From: Owenia fusiformis
Lineage: Eukaryota; Annelida; Polychaeta; Sabellida; Oweniidae
NCBI GenBank assembly: GCA_903813345.2
Contig: CAIIXF020000005.1
Coordinates: 36,271,375 to 36,335,374, forward strand
Direction of reading: 5' to 3'
Length of the DNA stretch: 64,000 nt
Shown: positions 53,501 to 62,500 of the stretch, piece by piece
Layout of the letters: each line of letters starts with the position of its first letter
How positions within the stretch are numbered: the stretch's first letter is position 1
The notes under the pieces: model-generated
Told to the model about the DNA's origin: nothing
The model's input: only the letters and a program-made list of their open reading frames with translations
Databases searched by the model: none
Position numbers and translations under genes: made by a program

Positions 53501-56500
53501 AATTTGTTTCATGATTGTTAAATGTGTATGTTATTATATCTGACATTAAAATACTCAAAAAATTGTCATTGCTAGTATTTGCGCAAAATATTACTTCTCT
53601 GTTTTGCCACTAGGTGGAGGAGGAGAAAGAAGAGATACAGCGCCATCTATTACAAGAGAAGAATGCTCGCCATCTTCAGGAGCAGATATCTGAGGAGCAA
53701 GCACGTCTTCAACAACAACTTCAAAATAACTCTCAGGTCTCCCAAACACAGAAGGTAAGAGTTTGCTTTATTCAATGTCTGTTTATTTGAGTTGTCATAC
53801 AGTTTTGAAATGATTTGCCAGCTATATGCCTATTCTGTAATTATCCATGTGGAGCCTTTGAAACGTTAAATTGAGAGGTTGAAGCTAAGCGAAAGCTAAG
53901 ATAAAACGCTGTCGCCATCATTTTTTATATCTTTGTGAGTCTTTAGCTCTTTACTTCTGAATGCAATCTAAGATGAATACGCCAAAATCTTCCACTTATG
54001 CGATGACAGCTTCTGAAAGCTATAGTGGTTTTCCTGTTTTCTTTTAGTCTACAAATCCATTATCAGAGTCTCTTGATACCACTATAGAAAGGGTGAGATG
54101 AATGAACTGAAACTGCACAATCTAACATAATATGTTATATCTATTAACAACATTGTAGTATATGTCAGTCTAACTTTTGATGTTAATCATAAGCTTCGAA
54201 ATCATTACTTTAAAGCTTTTTATTAAAATTGAGATTAGTGTGAGGTTTGTTGCGCTTACAATTATAAATCTAGAATTGTGTTCTAGCTGTGGAGGTTATT
54301 TGAATGACTGTTGTGAATAATATCGTCTAATAATATTGTAACAAACAAGGTCACTTTTGCCTTATTTAACTCATATATTTTCGTGCACACTGCTAAATAG
54401 TTACATTCTTGATTGTACAATAATTTGAAAAGTTCCTACAATATGTAGCTCATCCACAAACTGTACATGTTTTGTGCCGTGCAATACTTTCGCTAAAACC
54501 AATACTTTGTTTTGACATCAGGGAGTCAAGACAAGAAATATATGTATTTGTAATGTAATTTCTTTTAAACAGCTTAATCTATAAATGGGCAGCCTATATG
54601 TGAAGGGCACAAATAAAATTGATTCTCTACAGTAAAGCCTAAAGGTTTGAGATGAAAAAGAGAACCAAATCTGAAATAAAACTATGACCTATCTTTTTTC
54701 AGTAAAACATACTACATTAGTAATTTTATTTTATTTTGTTATACAATTTATATAGGCTGAGGTGATAACAAAGTTAGAAGAAGCAGATGAAGACCGCAAG
54801 AATGCCTATGACTCAATGGAGAAACGCAGGGCTGAAAATTATGGCCTCAAGGTAAGTTTTGATGTTCCCACCACATTGTGTGGGGACATATTGTCGGCCT
54901 AGGCGCTGGAAGTCAAATGCTAAAATCTTTGTCTGCAAAGTTTTAGTTTTAGTGACATGATTTTTTATTTTTAATTTAAGTACAAATTTGAAATATAAAT
55001 TGAGTTGAATGATGATCAGATACCATGTATAAAGCTGGATGTGGCCCTCTAGGAGTTGAATCAAAAAATTGAGGAAATAACAAAATATAATGGAAGTGTT
55101 CATTACACTCATATATATATAAGGGTTATGTACTGGGAGTTTTTGGATACAGGTTTTATCCCAAGGGAAATATGTGTATATCCAGAGGGACCGCAGGGAC
55201 CGAGGGATATACACATATTTCCCGAGGGATAAACCCTGTATCCAAAACCGATCGTACATAACAGATGTATTTCATACCTACTGATGTTCTAGGTACGTCA
55301 TATACCTTATCCAAAAATTGAAAAATGAAATTTGAAAAAGAATGTGAAAAAAAATTTTGGAAAAAATGGGGAAATTTTTTTTTTTAAAAATTGAAAAAAT
55401 TCAAAAAAAAATTTGAAAAAAAATTTCAGGAGCGGGACCGGGATGGATACAGCGTGTATCCATCCCGCCCCGGGCCTTGGCTAGATACAGTATATATTCC
55501 CGCTCGTTATGTACCTAGAACCTCAGTAGGTATAAAATGCATCAATGTATTTCATTCATATTGTATCTTTTGATCTATAGATGGAGCTTGAAAGGGAGAA
55601 GTCTCGTTACCGTGATGATCAGGCTATGTGGACAACAGAGAATGATGAATTGTCCAATAAGGTTGAAGATCTCAAGAGTGATATTGTAAGTCCCGTCCTT
55701 TAGGGCCTATGAGGGTATTATGTAATGAACAATAAAATAGGAAATAGTATTGCGAGACATTTAGTAAAAAAAATGTCGATTTCATACCAGATATTGCATA
55801 TGGAAGATAATGGTTGTTATATTATAAAAGTACAATTTGAGGTCAAAGTATCATGCGAAAGGGCTGAAAATTGTAGTATATATTTTTAAAAAATTACTGT
55901 GAAACACTCAAATATTGAATGAATTATGCCAGTATGGCATCTATAGATTGAACAATTATGTAATAGCATAATGATCATACCACAATTGAAAGTATCTTCA
56001 CACGATTGGTCATCGTGATGGGAGCCAAGTGAACGAAGGTGCTTTTAAAGTAGAATCTGCCACGATACACGTAAAGGATGTTATGATTTTTCAGAAACTG
56101 AATGAAGAGGCGCTAGCCCATGCTAGTATGCAATATAATGTGCAGTTGAGTGCAGTGAAGACAGAGAACTCTGTGTTAGCCTCAAACCTGGAGAAAGAGA
56201 AAGCCGCAAGGGAAAAGTTTGAAACTGAGGTAAAGAAATACATTTTAATAAAGATGGTGTTTGATATTTATTTGATGCATACAGGGGGAGCCTTAAAGAT
56301 TTGGAACATACTGGTCAAAGTTGAATTATGAATTCGAGATGACATTATTCTGCTACACATACTGAATAATAAGCAATCCTAGATCAAAACTAACTGGCTC
56401 CTAGTCTTCACACCAACACACATGTAACACCCTAGCTCTATGTGTATACAGTATTGTAAAAATGTATTGTTTAAAATGAATAATGTCTGATTTGAAATAA

Positions 56501-59500
56501 TACATCTTGGATCCAAGAAGGACTTTATATTACCCATGTGCCAGTAGCCTCAAATATCACTATAAACTGATTCAAAATTTAGACAACTTGCTGTCGTATT
56601 CGAACATCAAACATAAAATATTCATTATATTCTATTGTATTATGTTTTAGTCCACATCTTTGATGACCAGGTTCAACCAAGCCAGTACTGAGCTAGACAG
56701 AGCACAACAAGCACGCAATGAACTGGAAAGGTAAGACACTATATATTTGTACTGCACTATGCACAGTACGTGCATAAATAAGAATATAAATTAAAATTCA
56801 GGGATATCAGCTCTTACAATACAAATATCAACTAACATGATCCCCTGACAAAGCATTGTATACAGAACATGGTGATAATAAAATCATCTGATTCTTCCTT
56901 TAATTATCCCATCGAACGAAGTTCGGAGAGATATTGGGAACGCCTCCGTCTGTCCGTCCGGGCAATAACTCAAATACCTACCGTTGGCCCGATTTTGTTC
57001 ATATTTTGTACACATATACCCTATGGGGGAAGAAGTTCTGTTCGAAAGCCGATTTTCAAAATGGCTGCTCATTTAAAAATGGCGGCCATTTTAGTGCCGA
57101 TCTTACAGTAATTTAGGAGCAATATTTGAATCTGTAATAGCAATATGTTTTAATGTAAAAAATTATATAGGACATTAATAAATCTAGAAATGTAGATATT
57201 AAAGAAGCACATGGCAGTCATCTTGAAAAATGGCGGCCTTTACTCGTTATTTTAAGATTTTTGCTGTAACTCGAAAAGTAGTGGAGCGATTTTTTTCATA
57301 TTTGGTATTTGAATACTACTGTATAAGCATAGCACACTGTCACTTTTGGTAGACACATTTTAATGTATTTTACTATAACTAGAAAAGTAAAAATGTAAAA
57401 ATGCCAGCCATGGCTGTTCGATGGGATTTGCTACGCTTTGGCGTTGCTGTTGTCTAGTTTAACATTCTTTCCTAGTATTGAACATAATTTGGATCTTTTC
57501 ATGTCACGTTTTGATTATTGCATAGCAAAATGTTTCCCTTTTTAGGTCCCCACAATTCAGATTTTTTTATTTCTAACTTACTCATACATTGTATATGAAA
57601 ATTATGAGACTTATTTAACAAAATGATAACAAAGTAGAAACTCATATATGCTAATATTATGCTATTTCTACCAATGATGTTTTAAATTAAAATGCATCTG
57701 ACAGAACATATAATTTATGCATTAACATGGATTCATTTATTTCATGCTCTCGATTACATTGCAATCAGATGTCAATGTTATCCATATGGACATTTTTGTG
57801 TGTTGCACTCAACCTCCTCAACCAAGACAGTCTCCCCATCCAGAGTTTTCAAGCGTTGGTTGTCTACTTGTGGGTCCTTACACTTCCCATGTGGTATTGA
57901 TGGTGGTCTGTGGCACATACTGACACGAGACTGTGTTCCTCCGCCACATGACTTACAGCATGGTGTGAAATCACTGAATCCTCCCCAGTACCCTAATTCA
58001 CCCATGATCCAATCGATATAGTTTACAACCTTAGTATACACCCCAGATCCTGTGCCACATTCAAGACCCCAGCTGACAATACCATGTTGCACCCATTTTC
58101 TGGTTATTCTGTGCCGACATGCCAAGGGGCCCCCAGAATCGCCATAACACGAATCAGACCCATTAAATTTTTTACTATGACCACTTGCACACAACATGTT
58201 TTCGGTAATTGTTACCTTGAGACACGGGTCATCCAATTTACTTTGAAAATTTAGCAAAACATCAGACATAGACTTACATGTACCATCATCTATATTGGTG
58301 TCTCCCCAGCCCATAACTCTGCATAATCCTTTTTTAATGTCAAAATTTTCTGGTAGTAAAACAGGTTGAGTGTGTTTGTTAAATTCTAATGGGGGAGCAA
58401 CAACAAGGATAGCAATATCATTATCAAATGAGATAGCATTATAACCTGGGTGAATAATGAATTTCATGCTTGTGCGAGTTTGCTCATATGGTTCAGTTTT
58501 GGTAAGATCATGTTTGCCAGTTTTGATGGTAACATACTTGTCTCTTTGCCAAGAACGTGGAAGGCAATGTGCAGCCGTTAGGATATGTGTTGAACTGATT
58601 ATAGACCCCCCACATCCACATCCAAAAGGTATATCCATGGAAACCATCCAACGATAGTTAAAAGGTATCTTAACTTCCTGACCCCCAAGAACAATACCTT
58701 CTATTTCAGATAATCTCACACCAGGCTGTACGTGACATGTTTCTTGGCAATCTTTGATTTCAACATGCATGTCTTTGCATGGTTGGCCATCTCTTCCTGT
58801 TGAACTGCATTGTCTTACTCTGGCTTTCTTGCCACAGTCTTTGGGGCATGGGGTATAGTCAGAAAATTTCCCTAGAAACATTACAACATATATTTAAATA
58901 AATATTTAATCTTATAAATATTGAATATGAAACGGGAGCACAATTATGAGCCTGTAAAAGGGATTTAGGTGCTCTATCACACCAATGAGCAATACTCTTT
59001 CACATACTACTAGTAATTTCTAATGAATTAGGACATGTCTGTATTTTTATAACTCTACATTTGATCAGATATGTATTTTTACACTCTATTCTTTGTTGCC
59101 ACTTTAAAGAGCATTTTCATCTAGTGTCAATTGAGTCATTTTATTTAATGATGTTCCCAGTGTAACACTAGACTACAACTCAGTATGTTTGCATTTTCTG
59201 ACCTTCGTTACAATATACAACTATAAAGTCAACTCAGACCTTAGTTAACTCGGACCCTAGTGAACTAAGTCAACGAGTTAACTAGGGTTCGAGTTTACCA
59301 GATACCCAAGTATTATTGTGCTGATATTACAAGAGGTTTTACCTTTTGTTCCTGTTTCGCATGGTCTTTTCACAATGCATCCATTTGTAAATGTACATTC
59401 GCACATTTCACATGTGTTCTTCAATTTTTTCTTGCACTCCCTTTGGCAAGTTATAGTATTGGTGCATTGTGATGTACCATCAGCTTCACATTTGCAATTA

Positions 59501-62500
59501 TTACATCCATCAGTTGCCCTCCATGGTGAACAATGGCTGTTTCCTTTATGGTCTATACATAATATTTCACATTTGCAGCAGAGAGAAAAGGAATTTTTCG
59601 GATCAGTTTTACATGTATAGTTAGGAGGACATCTTTTTGAACCACCTCCTCTACACTTTCTCGGTATCCCATCAGTTTCATTAAAAAATGTTATACAATC
59701 CGGAATTGCTCCTAAATTGAGCTGGCAGCACCTTTGATTTCTCTTATCGCATTTGTATGTATACGGACAACCAGAACGCTTCGTGCAAAAAGAAGTTGGT
59801 CGTCGGGGGTTCTTACATTTTCCCATTTCTACAATAGTTGTTGCCAAAGCTAACATCAGCGCAATTAGAAGTAATATCGTACACCTCATGACTGTTGTCT
59901 CAGGATAACACTCATCTAGTGACTATGATTTTTTTTAATGTTGTAGTAATTTTTTATTAAACATATGAATGTGTATAATACTTTATTGTTATTCAAATAA
60001 CTGATTATTGCCTACCAGTTTACTGTTGTGTTATACCAGCTGCTATTAATTATTTTATGTTTAGGTTTCATCATGTCATTCAATAATTTTTCCTCTCTTG
60101 CATGTTACTCAAACCAGTAGCAAAAGTTGAAAAGTAAAATTTATCATTTGTCCATCATCATGAACATTACACTACAATAAACCTAGCCTTGCGTTTATCA
60201 TAGACTTACAGAGAGGGCATTTTGAGTACTTGCAGTTTGCGTACTTGCTATTTGAGTACTTGCCATTTGAGCACTTGCAGTTTAAGTACTTGCCATTTTA
60301 GTACTTGCAGTTTGAGTATTTGCTATTTGAGTGCTTGCCATTTGAGTACTTGCTATTTGAGTACTTGCCATTTGAGTACTTGCAGTTTAAGTAATTGCCA
60401 TTTGAAACATTCCTGAACAAATAATTAAAATAATTTTAATTAATTTTACATCCTTGTTCTGTTGTTTCTGTGGCTATGGTTTGAAATCATGAATGTTGCA
60501 ACATTATAACTAATGTTTTTACCATAATGCCCGGTCTGAAATATACAAGGACTTTTAGTTTCATGATTAAATCACTTTGAATGCAATATGAACTTTAATC
60601 ATATGGAATCTTTTTGGATTTAAACTTTAAAAAGTCTCTCACACCTGCCATACCTTCCCAGGGCTTTCACTAGAATTTCTCATAACAGGCTAAATGAATG
60701 AAAACAACAAGGAAAATAATGAAAATCATTTTAACATGGAAAAGTTGATAAGTCCCTAAAATCGCATGTTGCCTGCTGCTAATAAAACCCCTGCCTTCCT
60801 TTAAAAGCATCTGGTGATATAGACCAATGATCATTGTAAGAGAGTGGATTCAGTCTCATGCAAAATTTTGAATGGTGCATTACTATTCCATTTACCTTGT
60901 GTTTACTATAAGTTAATCACTTTATAACATTTGTGTGCTTCCAGAACATTACAGAGAGAACGTGAAACTCTGACGAGAGAAAATGACAAGAAAGAACAAG
61001 AAAATGCAAACTTGAAAGAGAACAATCAGTCTTTACAGCAACGCATTGCAATTGCAGAGAACAAAATTAACTCAGTTGAAAATGAGGTACAACATTGGAA
61101 ATCATTTTTGTCACAACAAAAAGTTTTTGTGAATGTGTTTGGCAACTGGCACTTGACATCTGTAACGAATGGCAGGTGGTAAAATTTTGCATGTTAATGC
61201 CTCGTTTTATAATGTCACCACCATAAGTGGCGACTTTTTGTCATAGTCTCCAACTTTTTTGTGGATGGTGTTCGTCTGTTGGTGTTTGTTGGTGTTTGGC
61301 GGCCAACATTGTAAAAAATGGCAGGTGGTGATATCATGCATGTGATACCTTGTTTATTGTTCTGTTCTATTCATTGCCTCAATGGGCAATTACCTGTTGT
61401 TATATTGCTATAGCTTATACATGAACTATCATGCCCTTCAGAGAAAAACAAACAATTTTTATTTCATCAGACATATGAATATACTCTGTGTGTTTAAACA
61501 TGCTCCTTAATATAAACTGTTAGCCTATTTCTAGAACAAAAACATAAATAACAGTTTGTGAAATTAAATTGTTTTACTTAATATCACTATTTGGAATTGT
61601 TATAAAGGAATCTTTTGTTGCACAAATCATTTGTTTTCATATAACCTGAATTTTAATATTATAAATGATATATTATATGTTAAACATGGATCTTATACAC
61701 CCCATCGGTTGTCTTTTTCATGTCATTGTGAAGTCTTATCTGCCTAAAAAATTTGAAATAACGTGAATTGAATTGAAATTGAATATGTTGTCCCATGTGT
61801 TAATGGATCTCCGATTATGTTTAAAAAAACTTGAATTGAGTTTTTCAAGGCACGTTATTCAACATGTCTCTTTATCTGAATTTCAGCTTCATGTTGCCAA
61901 CACAACTGTTATTGAGCGGACCAATCAGCATGCAGCATTGCAACGGGAACTTGACCTCAGACGGCATTCCCAAGACAAACTGGAACAGGACTACAGAAAA
62001 GAAAAGGTACTTTGAGAATTAAGAAAATCATCATTAAGAATGAACCAATAAGAATATATGAATATGAAAGTTGAACCTCTTAATATCTTTATTTATATAA
62101 GGTCAGATTTTGAAATCTAGATCTGAATATAATTGGTTTGAAAGGGGATAATATACATATAAATCAGCAAATTGTATATATGGATGTGAATAGTGATTGG
62201 CTGGGGAATAGACTAGATGCGAGTAGAAAAAATTTTGATTTACGCCATTAAATACTCAAAATTCAGTCAAAGCGATGTTATATTTGAAATCTACATGTAA
62301 AAGTACATCTAGAAATATGGTTTCGAAAATTGTTTATCAAGTTTGAAAATTTAATTATTTTTGAAAGTGTGACTTCTAGTTCGGGTTGATTCTCCATAGA
62401 GCCCATGTTATAAAATCACAAAAAGTGAAATATCTTTTCTTGTATTGGTCAGATAACATTTTCATTTACTGGACATATTTTGATTTGCATAACTATTAGA

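Noticed and set aside
60222-60416. Cys-rich open frame with a Ser-Thr-Cys-x-Leu pattern
   Set aside because: Explained by the 15-bp minisatellite; no signal peptide or splice context.
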